Part shown: one piece after another, positions 9,049 to 17,736 of the stretch
How positions within the stretch are numbered: the stretch's first letter is position 1
Layout: the number at the start of each line of letters is the position of its first letter
NCBI GenBank assembly: GCA_021155965.1
Contig: JAJNBJ010000015.1
Location: forward strand, 1-64,000
DNA: 64,000 nt
Source: Flavipsychrobacter sp.
GTDB lineage: Bacteria > Bacteroidota > Bacteroidia > Chitinophagales > Chitinophagaceae
Direction: 5' to 3'
Made by a program: the position numbers and the translations under genes
The notes under the pieces: generated by a model
What the model was told of the DNA's origin: nothing
Databases searched by the model: none
What the model saw: only the letters and a program-made list of their open reading frames with translations

Positions 9049-9090
9049 TTAAACAACTATTTTAATCAAACGATTAAAATAGTTGTTTAA
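9049..9090 (-). promoter_or_regulatory. Perfect 19-bp inverted repeat, probable TetR operator
   Basis: The arms TTAAACAACTATTTTAATC and GATTAAAATAGTTGTTTAA are exact reverse complements around the four-base spacer AAAC. The palindrome lies about 17 bases upstream of the TACCTTTG box, where a bound repressor would block the -33 region. Its position next to a TetR gene implies autoregulation of the whole pump operon. It lacks a T-run and is unlikely to be a terminator. Confidence 0.75.
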
Positions 9091-9100
9091 GCAATAAAAA

Positions 9101-9120
9101 AACCTCCTGTATAGGAGGTT
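9101..9120 (-). terminator. Terminator hairpin after the EGF-like lipoprotein gene
   Basis: AACCTCCT/AGGAGGTT with a GTAT loop, flanked by A- and T-runs on both sides, so it could stop transcription in either direction. It separates the lipoprotein gene from the efflux operon. Confidence 0.75.
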
Positions 9121-9147
9121 TTTTATTAAAAGGTCTTGTTTAAAATA

Positions 9148-9702
9148 TTACTTATTCCATGAAGATGGCTCACTCAGATCAGGCAGGTAATAACCAAAGT
9201 CGTTTGGAACATTGGTTGCAGTGTCGATCACTTCGTATCTCATTGATATTGACCCATATTGTCCATAGGTTGTGTTAGAATAAATAACACCCTGGCCAAA
9301 TACTACATGCCCTTCCAGTTGCTGGTTCGGAATGTAGATCGTATCCCTTACTATGTATGCCTTTATCGGGGCTTTAAAGTAGTTGTAAAAATTAATAAGG
9401 GCGACATCTGTTATATTGTTTGTTTTTATTATTGATGCAGGGTATTGAGCTGCATTCGTTATAGAGCCTTTCTCAAATACTGCCCATGCGCCAATGAACT
9501 TATCGCGTGAAATAGTTTCGCAGTTGGAACCTTCATAGCCCGATGGGCAAATACATCTGCCGCCATCACAAACGCCGCCATGGGCGCAAACTATAGATTT
9601 GCACTTATCCCTGTTACAGGAAAAATAAGTAGCCGATCCGATAGTGATAATTGTAACAAGAACAGAATAAAGTATTTTTTTCAGCGGGGTCTTCATTAGC
9701 AT
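9148..9702 (-). CDS. Lipoprotein with an EGF-like domain
   Basis: A predicted lipoprotein with lipobox YFSC (Cys29). It is followed at once by one EGF-like module with six cysteines (about residues 33-62; pattern CKSIVCAHGGVC, then CICPSGYEGSNC). The rest, about 120 residues, is a soluble beta-rich region without a family I recognise. EGF-like modules of this kind occur on Bacteroidota surface lipoproteins and usually serve as spacers or binding modules. ATG 9702 or the second Met at 9696 could be the start. It is monocistronic, with its own terminator. Confidence 0.8.
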   Translation of the reverse strand: MLMKTPLKKILYSVLVTIITIGSATYFSCNRDKCKSIVCAHGGVCDGGRCICPSGYEGSNCETISRDKFIGAWAVFEKGSITNAAQYPASIIKTNNITDVALINFYNYFKAPIKAYIVRDTIYIPNQQLEGHVVFGQGVIYSNTTYGQYGSISMRYEVIDTATNVPNDFGYYLPDLSEPSSWNK

Positions 9703-9757
9703 TATTGTGTTTTAACGAGTATAAAGATAAAAAAAACTACAATTAAAAAAGCATCCG

Positions 9758-9779
9758 GTTTTCTGTTTGCACAGAAAAC
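9758..9779 (-). terminator. Possible terminator after the amidase gene
   Basis: The hairpin GTTTTCTGT/ACAGAAAAC with a TTGC loop lies 72 bases past the amidase stop. On the minus strand a run of six T follows after a short gap. The rest of the 9703-9850 gap is A/T-rich with no gene. Confidence 0.45.
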
Positions 9780-9850
9780 GGGCAATTACAGGGTTAAATA
9801 TATTTCATTGGTTGCACTTTACAGAAAAAACCTAAAAATATTTTTTTATA

Positions 9851-10690
9851 CTATTTCTCAGAATCGGCTTTGTACGCCCTGATACCTCTGTATATAGCCC
9901 TTGCAACCTCAAACTGGCCTTCCTCTGAGTTCAGGTAGGTCTCTTCGTCAATATTGGTAATAAAGCCTATTTCTACCAGCACGCCGGGCATTGCACTTCC
10001 AGCCAAAACTTCGAGTGGTAGCTGCTTTACGCCAAGGTTGTTACGTCCCTGGTTCTCAAACTGTTCCTGTATCCTGCTGCCGAGAGATACGCTTTTATTG
10101 AGGAACACCTGTGCATACTGGGCTATGATTATAGCCGTTTGGGGGTCGTTTTCGTCCAAAAGGCCTGTTTCCTCGGTTACATTATCGCTGTATTCGCCTA
10201 TGGCCTCTTGTTTCTGGTAGTTGCGGCGCAGGTTCAGTACATATGTTTCCACACCACTGCGCTTGGTAGTATGGTGTGTGGTAGTCTGGTAAATAGGTTG
10301 TTTCACTTTTTTATGGTGCCTGGTCACTGTTTTGTAACCCACTATTCTCTTTGTCTTGGTGAACGGCGTAGAGTTAACATGTATGGAAACAAAAAGGTCG
10401 GCATCGGCCTTGTTGGCTATTTCATGCCGTTCTACCAGGCTTGGGTACATGTCGGTGGTGCGGGTATAGAGTATTTGCATATCTCTCATACTGTCCGCAA
10501 ATATTTTACCCAGTTTCAGCGTTACTGCAAGTGTAATATCCTTTTCCATGGAAATAGCCCCACGTGCCCCGATATCTTTTCCGCCATGCCCAGCATCTAA
10601 AACTATCTTACTGATGGTTCTGCCCTTTGCAAAAAGCGCCAGCGGCGCTAAAGCAAGCAGTAAAACCATTATTACGACTTTATTGCGCAT
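9851..10690 (-). CDS. N-acetylmuramoyl-L-alanine amidase (Amidase_3)
   Basis: A periplasmic zinc hydrolase that cuts the bond between muramic acid and the stem peptide, used in cell separation. A signal peptide (VVIMVLLLALAPLALFAKG) precedes the catalytic domain. The zinc-binding His is in IVLDAGHGGKD, the Glu in the RHEIANK region, the second His in LFVSIHVNS, and the catalytic Glu in VLVEIGFITN. A basic insert rich in H, K and T (about residues 118-140) interrupts the domain, as often seen in Bacteroidota. It is divergent from lptD, an arrangement that links wall and outer-membrane biogenesis genes. Confidence 0.93.
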   Translation of the reverse strand: MRNKVVIMVLLLALAPLALFAKGRTISKIVLDAGHGGKDIGARGAISMEKDITLAVTLKLGKIFADSMRDMQILYTRTTDMYPSLVERHEIANKADADLFVSIHVNSTPFTKTKRIVGYKTVTRHHKKVKQPIYQTTTHHTTKRSGVETYVLNLRRNYQKQEAIGEYSDNVTEETGLLDENDPQTAIIIAQYAQVFLNKSVSLGSRIQEQFENQGRNNLGVKQLPLEVLAGSAMPGVLVEIGFITNIDEETYLNSEEGQFEVARAIYRGIRAYKADSEK

Positions 10691-10745
10691 AATTATGTTT
10701 CACAAAAGATTAAATATACAAACTCATAAACCGCTCAATTAATTT

Positions 10746-10753
10746 TAAATTTG
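10746..10753 (+). promoter_or_regulatory. -7 box TAAATTTG upstream of lptD
   Basis: A match to TAnnTTTG only nine bases before the ATG at 10762, which implies a very short leader for the lptD message. Confidence 0.45.
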
Positions 10754-10761
10754 CGCCGTTA

Positions 10762-13452
10762 ATGAACCTGCGCGGTAAATTTATTCCAAAATTTCCATCC
10801 TTGTGTTGCTTTACTATGTGTATGGCAATCATTTTTATATTCTCTATAACAAATAAGGGATATTGCCAATCTGAAAAACCACTTAATATAGACACCACAA
10901 AACAGGCAAATGACAGTTTTAAAGTTGTAACTGATACTATTAATATTTCACCAGATAGTTTGAAGAAAGATGGGGTTTCTGACAGTGTGAAGAAAGGCCA
11001 GTTGGAAGAAAGACTTGGCGTAAAAATATCTAAAGATGCATTGCCTGCGGTAATAACTGCCACCGCAGTTGATTCAGCGGTGCTGGATATGGAGCACAAC
11101 CTGTTTTATTTATATAAGAATGCCCGGGTGAATTATGAAGACATCCAGTTAGATGCAGGGCAGGTAACATACTCACAGGCATCAAGTGTGATAACTGCAG
11201 CGCCTTATACAGCAGCAAAAGATTCTGCCGGGTATAAACAAACATTTACGCAAGGCAGGGAGAAATTCACTTACGACTCCATGCAATATAATTTTAAAAG
11301 CAAGCGTGCCATCGTTAGGAATGTGCATTCGCAGTATGGGGAAGGATTTGTATTCAGTGAGCAGGTGAAAAGAAACCCGGATCAAACTATTTATGGCTCA
11401 CGCAGCATATATACTACATGTGCACTGGACACGCCGCACTTTGGAATTTATGCAAAAAAGATAAAAGTGATACCCAACAGGGTGATCGTTTCCGGGCCCT
11501 GTAATATTGCATTTGAGGGTGTGCCCACGCCCTTATATCTGCCGTTTGGTATTTTCCCGTCATCAACAAAGCAAAAGTCTGGCTTTGTGTTGCCTACATA
11601 TACGGTAGAGCAGCAACGCGGATTAGGATTGCTGAACGGCGGGTATTATCTATACCTCAACGATCATGTAGATGTGATCACACAGGTTAATGTGTATACA
11701 AAGGGGAGCTATGCGTTAACGGGGCTCTCAAATTATAATACGCTTTACCGTTACCAGGGTGCGTTACGGTTCTCTTACGCCTACAATAAGACGGGTGAGG
11801 ATTTTGAGCCTGGCGCTGCCACCTCAAAAGATTTCATGATCAACTGGAGCCACCGGTCGGACGGGAGGGCAATACCCGGCCAGAGTTTTAATGCTTCCGT
11901 AGAAGCCGGCACTTCTTCATACTATTCCCTTAATAGTTATGATGCCAACCAGATATTAAGAAACCAGTACCAGTCGAATATCAGTTATGCTAAAAACTGG
12001 CAGGGTAAACCGTTTGCCCTGACAGCAAGCGCATTGCATAACCAGAATACAACCACAAAAGAAATAAACGTAACGTTACCGGCATTGAATTTTAACGTGG
12101 CACAGATAAACCCCTTCCAAAGCAAAAAGAGGGTAACGCAAAGGTGGTATGATAAGATCACTTCCAGCTACAATTTCGATTTCCTGAACAGGACCACCTT
12201 TTACGATAGCACATTCAACCTTTCAAAGCTATCGTTCGATAAATTCAAAACAGGTTTCCGTCATTCCATTCCTGTTAGCGCTGCATATACGGTGCTCAGG
12301 TATGTCAACCTTTCGTTCAATGCAAATTATAACGAATACTGGGTGACGGAGCGGATCTACCAGCAATGGAACCCTACCGAGGGGAAGCTGGACAGCACCA
12401 TAAACAACGGGTTTTATACATCCCGGGATTTTAATGCGGGGATGAGCCTCTCTACGCGTATATACGGCATGAAACTTTTCAGGAAGGGAAAGCTGAGGGG
12501 TATCAGGCATGTATTAACTCCTTCTACAGGATTTAACTACCGTCCTGATTTTGCAAAAGCGCCGTTCAATTATTATTATCCCACTCACCTTGATTCATCT
12601 ACCGATGTGAGAACACTTACCTATATTTCGCCATACCCTACATCTATTGTTGGTGGGCCGCCATCGGGTGAGGCGGGGAGTGTTTCTTTAGGTATTAATA
12701 ACAACCTCCAGATAAAAGTGCGTTCTGCGAAGGATACAGTTTCGGGATATAAAAATATAACGCTGATAGATGGGTTTGGTGTAAGCGCTGCCTATAATGT
12801 TGCGGCAGACTCATTCCATTGGAGCCTGATAAGGATGGATTTTCGTACCAATATAGCTGATAAAATAAATGTAAGTTCTGCTGCTACCTTCGATCCATAT
12901 GCATTTGATTACGATGCCGGCAGGACAATCCCAAGGACCATGTATGAAATGGGTTATGGCATTGCCCGGTTTACCAGCGCTAACCTGGCTTTGGGCACGA
13001 ATTTTCATTCTAAACCCAAAGGGAGCGGACAGAACCCCTCGAACAGCCAGGAATACGGGCGGCTGTTACGGCCTTCAGGTTATTATGATTATGCAGACTT
13101 CAATATCCCATGGAGCTTTAATGTCAGTTACCAACTAACTGTTACCCAGAGTTACAACACAAGGTCGAAACATGATACTTTTGTGCTGAGCCATAGCTTC
13201 ACCTTGGGAGGGGAACTGCAAATTACCGACAGGTGGAAAGCAAGGGTAAATACAGGTTATAATTTTGACACTAAAGAAATATCGCTTACATCTATCGACC
13301 TCCACCGCGACCTGCATTGCTGGGAGATGCATTTCCAGACCTTCCCATTCGGGCCAAGGAAAAGTTTCAATTTTACCCTTAATGTAAAATCGTCTATTTT
13401 GCAGGACCTGAAAGTGATGCGCAGGCGGGATTTCAGGGATGCGCCTAATTAG
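10762..13452 (+). CDS. lptD: LPS-assembly outer membrane protein LptD-like
   Basis: A large outer-membrane protein expected to insert lipopolysaccharide into the outer leaflet. The N-terminus has a signal (about residues 12-35) and a low-complexity linker rich in D, T and K. An OstA/LptA-like jellyroll follows (AVLDMEHNLFYLYKNARVNYEDIQLDAG is its beginning), then the conserved plug/barrel entry PLYLPFGIFPSS and a long beta-barrel of alternating aromatic strands to the C-terminus. The length of 896 aa fits Bacteroidota LptD, which is longer and diverged from the proteobacterial form. A partner LptE is not seen here. Confidence 0.85.
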   Translation: MNLRGKFIPKFPSLCCFTMCMAIIFIFSITNKGYCQSEKPLNIDTTKQANDSFKVVTDTINISPDSLKKDGVSDSVKKGQLEERLGVKISKDALPAVITATAVDSAVLDMEHNLFYLYKNARVNYEDIQLDAGQVTYSQASSVITAAPYTAAKDSAGYKQTFTQGREKFTYDSMQYNFKSKRAIVRNVHSQYGEGFVFSEQVKRNPDQTIYGSRSIYTTCALDTPHFGIYAKKIKVIPNRVIVSGPCNIAFEGVPTPLYLPFGIFPSSTKQKSGFVLPTYTVEQQRGLGLLNGGYYLYLNDHVDVITQVNVYTKGSYALTGLSNYNTLYRYQGALRFSYAYNKTGEDFEPGAATSKDFMINWSHRSDGRAIPGQSFNASVEAGTSSYYSLNSYDANQILRNQYQSNISYAKNWQGKPFALTASALHNQNTTTKEINVTLPALNFNVAQINPFQSKKRVTQRWYDKITSSYNFDFLNRTTFYDSTFNLSKLSFDKFKTGFRHSIPVSAAYTVLRYVNLSFNANYNEYWVTERIYQQWNPTEGKLDSTINNGFYTSRDFNAGMSLSTRIYGMKLFRKGKLRGIRHVLTPSTGFNYRPDFAKAPFNYYYPTHLDSSTDVRTLTYISPYPTSIVGGPPSGEAGSVSLGINNNLQIKVRSAKDTVSGYKNITLIDGFGVSAAYNVAADSFHWSLIRMDFRTNIADKINVSSAATFDPYAFDYDAGRTIPRTMYEMGYGIARFTSANLALGTNFHSKPKGSGQNPSNSQEYGRLLRPSGYYDYADFNIPWSFNVSYQLTVTQSYNTRSKHDTFVLSHSFTLGGELQITDRWKARVNTGYNFDTKEISLTSIDLHRDLHCWEMHFQTFPFGPRKSFNFTLNVKSSILQDLKVMRRRDFRDAPN

Positions 13453-13529
13453 GCTATTTACTTTTCTCTTTTGCCCATCATTTGATTATTTTTGCAAACG
13501 CTTTTACTTAAAAATAATAATTTATATAT

Positions 13530-14852
13530 ATGGCTATCGTTGATCTTGTAATGCCGAAAATGGGGGAGAGTATTATGGAGGCTACTGTGCTTAAATGGCA
13601 CAAGAAGCCGGGAGATACTATAAAAATGGATGAGACATTGCTGGATATTGCCACAGATAAAGTGGACAGCGAGGTACCATCTACAGCAGCAGGAGTTGTA
13701 TCTGAAATACTGTATAAAGAGAATGATGTTGTGCCTGTAGGTGCCGTTATAGCTAAAATAGATGCAGGTGGCGTATCCGCCGCCGCTGCACCGGCAGCAC
13801 CTGTTGCCCAGGCCCCTGCTCCTGCGCCAGTTGCACCGGTTACTGTAGTGCCGCAAGCTCAGCAAGCTCCCGCTGCGGAAAGCAATGGCAGCAGGTTCTA
13901 TTCGCCACTTGTGCTGAACATTGCAGGTAAAGAGGGAATAGGCATGGCCGAACTGGAAGCTTTACCCGGCACCGGAAGCGAGGGCAGGGTAACCAAAAAA
14001 GACATACTCAATTATGTTGCTAACCGTGGCGCTGCTCCGCAGCCTGTTCAATATCCGCAGCCTGCTCCTCCTAAACCTGCACCTGTTGTTGCCCCGGTAA
14101 GTACGCCGGTTGCACAACCCGTTGCTGCTGCATCTGCCGGTGGTAATGTGGAGATAATAGAAATGGACCGTATGCGTAAGCTGATAGCAGACCATATGGT
14201 GCGCAGCAAGGCTACCTCTCCGCACGTTACCAGCTTTACAGAGGCAGATGTGACCAATATCGTAAAATGGCGCGACAGGGTAAAAGGGCCATTTGAAAGC
14301 AAGTATGGTGAGAAGATAACGTTTACACCGATATTTTTTGAAGCTATTGTGAGCTGTATCCGTAAGTTTCCGCTCATTAACTGCAGCCTTGACGGGGATA
14401 AGATCATTATCAAGAAGGACATCAACATTGGTATGGCCACAGCGTTGCCTTCAGGCAACCTGATCGTGCCTGTAATAAAGAATGCAGATACCAAGAACCT
14501 CTTCGGGTTGTCGAAAGAAGTGAATGCGCTGGCAAATGCCGCACGGGGAAACAGGCTTAAAGCAGATGATACTCAGGGAGGTACGTTCACTGTCACCAAT
14601 GTAGGTACATTCGGCAGCCTCATGGGCACACCCATCATTAACCAGCCGCAGGTTGCGATACTTGCACTGGGTGTTATTAAAAAACGCCCTGTTGTACTGG
14701 AGACTGAAGAAGGTGATGTGATAGCTATAAGGCATATGATGTATTTATCGCTCAGCTATGACCACAGGATAGTTGATGGTTCTATTGGCGCAAGCTTCCT
14801 TACTGCAGTAGCAAAAGAACTGGAGGCATTTGATTCAAACAAACCATTCTGA
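13530..14852 (+). CDS. Dihydrolipoamide acyltransferase (E2 of a 2-oxoacid dehydrogenase complex)
   Basis: The acyl-transfer core of a pyruvate, 2-oxoglutarate or branched-chain oxoacid dehydrogenase complex; cytoplasmic. One lipoyl domain carries the lipoyl-lysine K44 in ATDKVDS. An A/P-rich flexible linker follows, then the peripheral-subunit-binding domain (YSPLVLNIAGKEGIGMAEL), a second A/P linker and the catalytic domain ending in YDHRIVDG (active-site His about 411). The length of 440 aa is normal. E1 and E3 are not adjacent. Which oxoacid it serves cannot be decided, although the MGESIMEATV opening is common in branched-chain and oxoglutarate types. Confidence 0.92.
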   Translation: MAIVDLVMPKMGESIMEATVLKWHKKPGDTIKMDETLLDIATDKVDSEVPSTAAGVVSEILYKENDVVPVGAVIAKIDAGGVSAAAAPAAPVAQAPAPAPVAPVTVVPQAQQAPAAESNGSRFYSPLVLNIAGKEGIGMAELEALPGTGSEGRVTKKDILNYVANRGAAPQPVQYPQPAPPKPAPVVAPVSTPVAQPVAAASAGGNVEIIEMDRMRKLIADHMVRSKATSPHVTSFTEADVTNIVKWRDRVKGPFESKYGEKITFTPIFFEAIVSCIRKFPLINCSLDGDKIIIKKDINIGMATALPSGNLIVPVIKNADTKNLFGLSKEVNALANAARGNRLKADDTQGGTFTVTNVGTFGSLMGTPIINQPQVAILALGVIKKRPVVLETEEGDVIAIRHMMYLSLSYDHRIVDGSIGASFLTAVAKELEAFDSNKPF

Positions 14853-14875
14853 GAAGACTTTAATTTTAGTATCTC

Positions 14876-14895
14876 AGCCCGGTTAATACCGGGCT
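14876..14895 (+). terminator. Rho-independent terminator after the E2 gene
   Basis: The stem AGCCCGGT/ACCGGGCT with loop TAAT is followed by TGTTTTTAT, 24 bases past the stop codon. Confidence 0.85.
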
Positions 14896-15550
14896 GTTTT
14901 TATGTTGTGCATTAACGGATGCGCAGAAGAAATATTTTATTGCAAACAGATGTTGAATGATACAAAAATGCTTTCTTAATTTATGTGAAACAGTAAGCAG
15001 AAAAAAACGTTAAAAATATTTATGAGAAAAAATAATTTTCACAATAGATTTTTTCAAAAAAAATAGTTTGTGCTTTTCTTGTTTTTTCTGAAAATTAATT
15101 CTATATAGGGATACAGGTTGAAGTTGCTATGTGCCTGAAGCTCGCTGCTGTAAAGCATTTCGCTGTGTTTTATCTTTAATTTTTTATAGGGAATTCATTA
15201 GAAACCAATTGCAATGACAAAGTTCATTTTAACACCTGTTGTTATGTTTGCCTGTAGCAAAAAGAGTTCCAAACTTTTTAAGTGCCAATCTGTAAGTTTT
15301 TTTAAACAAACAAGAGGAAAATGATTTTTTTTTTCAACAAAATGTTATCAATTTCGTCCTCCTGCCATAAACAAGCAGGAAACATCCCGGCAAGTGAAAA
15401 TGAGTTGAGGCCCCCAATAAAAAAACAACTAACTTAGTAAGTGAAGTAACCAAAAACCTGGAAGGAAAAATTTTCGGGAAAATATTTTTGTCTGCGGCAC
15501 TTATTTGGTTACAAAAAAAATGATTAATTTAGTGAACGCTGTTTCATAAT
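14896..15550. other. AT-rich 655-bp gap upstream of dnaA
   Basis: No convincing gene. The stretch is rich in A- and T-tracts (15000-15080, 15300-15345) and holds a small GC hairpin (TCCTGC/GCAGGA near 15360-15380). I find no TTATCCACA-type DnaA boxes, so I do not call an origin, although the position before dnaA and the base composition would allow one. A 36-codon frame from 15214 has a marginal signal-like start and is not called. Confidence 0.5.
15504..15532 (+). promoter_or_regulatory. Possible dnaA promoter
   Basis: TTTG at 15504 and TAATTTAG at 15525 approximate the Bacteroidota -33/-7 pair with a 17-base spacer and one mismatch in the -7 box, 19 bases before the dnaA ATG. Confidence 0.4.
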
Positions 15551-17032
15551 ATGGATAACAAACACCTTTACAATACCAACAATAATGTTTTAACCGAAGC
15601 AGAACAACTATGGGAGAAATGTTTAAACATCATTAAAGACAACGTAAACTGGCGCACCTACCAAACATGGTTCGAGCCGGTGAAAGCAGTAGGCCTTAAT
15701 GATAATGTCCTGACCCTGCAAGTGCCCAGTCAGTTTTTTTACGAATGGCTTGAAGAACATTATGTGGAGCTTTTAGGCAAAACCATAAAGCGGGTACTGG
15801 GCAGGGTAGGCCGCCTGGAATACCGCATTATGATGGAGAACAGCGCCTCGCAGCGCAATCCTGCATCTATTAACATGCCCGGCAGCACGCATGCTAAAAC
15901 ACCTAAAGAAAATAACTATGTGGACATGCCGCTGAAATGGGATGACCCGCATAACATTAAAACACCATATGCTATACCGGGTCTTAAGCGTATGCAGATA
16001 GACCCGCAACTTAACGCTAACTATACTTTTGATAATTATGTAGAAGGTGACTGTAACCGCGTAGCCCGCTCAGCCGGTTTGCATGTTGCGCAGAAACCCG
16101 GAGCAACCTCATTCAATCCGCTGGTAGTATTTGGAGGTGTAGGCTGGGGCAAGACCCACCTTGTGCAGTCCATAGGCAACGAAGTGCGCAAACTGCACCC
16201 GAATAAATCGGTACTGTATGTAAGTGCTGAGAAATTCATCAACCAGTTTATTGATCACTCTAAGAATAACGAGATAAATGATTTCATCCATTTCTATCAA
16301 CTGATAGATGTGCTGATAATGGATGATATACATCTATTCGTATCTGCATTGAAGACGCAGGATGTATTCTTTGCCATCTTCAATCACTTGCACCAGAGTG
16401 GTAAGCAGATAATACTGACCAGCGACACCGCTCCACGCGACCTTGAAGGTATGCAGGAAAGATTGCTGAGCCGTTTCCGCTGGGGGTTGAATGCCGATAT
16501 ACAGGCGCCCGACTTTGAAACACGCCAGGCAATACTGCAGGTGAAGATGAAGCAGGAAGGGTTGGAGATACCTGATGACGTGGTGAAGTATATAGCTTAT
16601 AATATACAAAGCAATGTGCGAGAACTGGAAGGAGCGCTGATAGCTTTGTTTGCGCAGGCTACACTTAATAAGAAGGAAATAGACATGGACCTTGCTAAGC
16701 GCGTGATGAAGAATTTTGTGAAGACTGCAGCGCGCGAGATGACGATAGACAACATACAGAAACTGGTATGCGATTATTACCATGTAGCATATGACCGCCT
16801 GTTAACCAAAACACGCAAGCGTGAAGTGGTTTTGGCACGACAGATAACCATGTACTTTGCAAAGAAGTTCACCAAGCAATCGCTGAAAACAATAGGCGAC
16901 CACTTTGGCGGATTTGACCATACCACAGTGATACATTCCTGCCAGACGGTTGAGAACCTGATGGAGACTGATACTGAATACAAAGAGAACCTGCTGGAGA
17001 TACAGCAGAAGGTACAACTTGCAAGTATCTAG
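15551..17032 (+). CDS. dnaA: Chromosomal replication initiator protein DnaA
   Basis: The AAA+ initiator that opens the replication origin. Domain I (WEKCLNIIKDNVNWRTYQTWF), a short linker, then AAA+ domain III with Walker A GGVGWGKTH (about residues 195-203), Walker B LIMDDIH (about 256) and the sensor LTSDTAP and SRFRWGL blocks. Domain IV carries the DnaA-box signature FDHTTVIHSC (about residues 455-464). Two departures from the usual consensus are Trp in place of Leu in Walker A and His in place of Gln after the Walker B acidic pair. The length of 493 aa is normal. No dnaN follows, as two tRNA genes come next. Confidence 0.97.
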   Translation: MDNKHLYNTNNNVLTEAEQLWEKCLNIIKDNVNWRTYQTWFEPVKAVGLNDNVLTLQVPSQFFYEWLEEHYVELLGKTIKRVLGRVGRLEYRIMMENSASQRNPASINMPGSTHAKTPKENNYVDMPLKWDDPHNIKTPYAIPGLKRMQIDPQLNANYTFDNYVEGDCNRVARSAGLHVAQKPGATSFNPLVVFGGVGWGKTHLVQSIGNEVRKLHPNKSVLYVSAEKFINQFIDHSKNNEINDFIHFYQLIDVLIMDDIHLFVSALKTQDVFFAIFNHLHQSGKQIILTSDTAPRDLEGMQERLLSRFRWGLNADIQAPDFETRQAILQVKMKQEGLEIPDDVVKYIAYNIQSNVRELEGALIALFAQATLNKKEIDMDLAKRVMKNFVKTAAREMTIDNIQKLVCDYYHVAYDRLLTKTRKREVVLARQITMYFAKKFTKQSLKTIGDHFGGFDHTTVIHSCQTVENLMETDTEYKENLLEIQQKVQLASI

Positions 17033-17075
17033 TACATTATCTAAAGATATATGTAAAAATCAAAGTGTATTTGAG

Positions 17076-17106
17076 TTTGTTCATTAATGCAGATTCATTA
17101 CCTTTG
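17076..17106 (+). promoter_or_regulatory. Consensus promoter of the tRNA-Ser/tRNA-Pro unit
   Basis: TTTG at 17076-17079, a 19-base spacer, and TACCTTTG at 17099-17106. This is an exact fit to the Bacteroidota -33/-7 consensus, 21 bases before the tRNA-Ser 5' end. Confidence 0.8.
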
Positions 17107-17127
17107 CAGTCCTTAAAAAGGCAAAAC

Positions 17128-17220
17128 GGTGAGGTGGGAGAGAGGCCGAATCCACTAGTTTGCTAAACTGGCATACGTAGTTAATACGTATCGAGGGTTC
17201 GAATCCCTCCCTCACCGCCA
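17128..17220 (+). tRNA. tRNA-Ser (anticodon GCT)
   Basis: Acceptor GGTGAGG/CCTCACC, discriminator G and an encoded CCA. The anticodon loop is TTGCTAA, with a long variable arm and T-arm GGTTCGAATCC. It reads AGC and AGU serine codons and is probably co-transcribed with the tRNA-Pro 36 bases downstream. Confidence 0.95.
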
Positions 17221-17256
17221 GTAAAATCTTTAACCGGAGAACAAGAAAAAATTGTT

Positions 17257-17331
<75 letters not shown>

Positions 17332-17337
17332 GTAGAA

Positions 17338-17362
17338 AGCTCGGCATTTGCCGGGCTTTTTT
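17338..17362 (+). terminator. Terminator after tRNA-Pro
   Basis: The stem AGCTCGGC/GCCGGGCT (one G-T pair) with loop ATTT is followed by TTTTTG, eight bases past the tRNA. Confidence 0.8.
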
Positions 17363-17405
17363 GTTTTAATAATAGATCATTAACATTGTATCCCGGCGTA
17401 AGTAC

Positions 17406-17537
17406 ATGAAAGCAATTATATTGATCCTGTTAACCCTGCTATTTGTGCAAAATGCCTTTACTCAGTATGACAACCGGTTACCTGCACAAAAGATAAAAGG
17501 GAGAATAAAGTCTGTAAAAGAGTATGTTGTAATCTTC
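17406..17537 (+). pseudogene. 5' remnant of a secreted protein gene cut off by a repeat
   Basis: ATG 17406 opens a good signal peptide (ILILLTLLFVQNAFTQ) followed by about 25 residues of the type QKIKGRIKSVKEYVV. This resembles the mature N-terminus of secreted Bacteroidota proteins with 'KGKVKSVTE' openings. After about codon 44 the composition changes and the frame runs into the GGTAC hairpin repeat, closing at 17810 with no recognisable domain. I read the first 44 codons as a genuine gene start and the remainder of the frame as repeat-derived sequence. The exact breakpoint is approximate. Confidence 0.5.
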
Positions 17538-17683
17538 AATAGGTATGCAATGCTACCCTTTTCTGCAATGGGATTCAATGTAACAAACCCAGTGTTCCGT
17601 GTTATCAGTGTGATCTTTAAATCCGTGATTCTTGCAATAACCCCAAAACCGCTAAAATCCGCGCCAATACTGCAAACAAAAAA

Positions 17684-17736
17684 CCATGACGGTACTGAAA
17701 CTGTACCGTCACGGTACCGAAATGGTACCGTCATGG
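17684..17736 (+). repeat. 53-nt GGTAC inverted repeat, copy 1
   Basis: The outer arms CCATGACGGTAC and GTACCGTCATGG are perfect inverted repeats. The interior holds a second palindrome GTACCGT-C-ACGGTAC. The same-length element recurs at 53414-53466 with a matched change in both arms. Confidence 0.85.

Noticed and set aside
15214-15324. 36-codon frame upstream of dnaA
   Set aside because: A weak lipobox-like VMFAC and Lys-rich tail with no promoter; too marginal to call.
14896-15550. Chromosomal replication origin next to dnaA
   Set aside because: AT-rich and well placed, but no cluster of TTATCCACA-type DnaA boxes was found; the only perfect box seen is single and far away at 28691.
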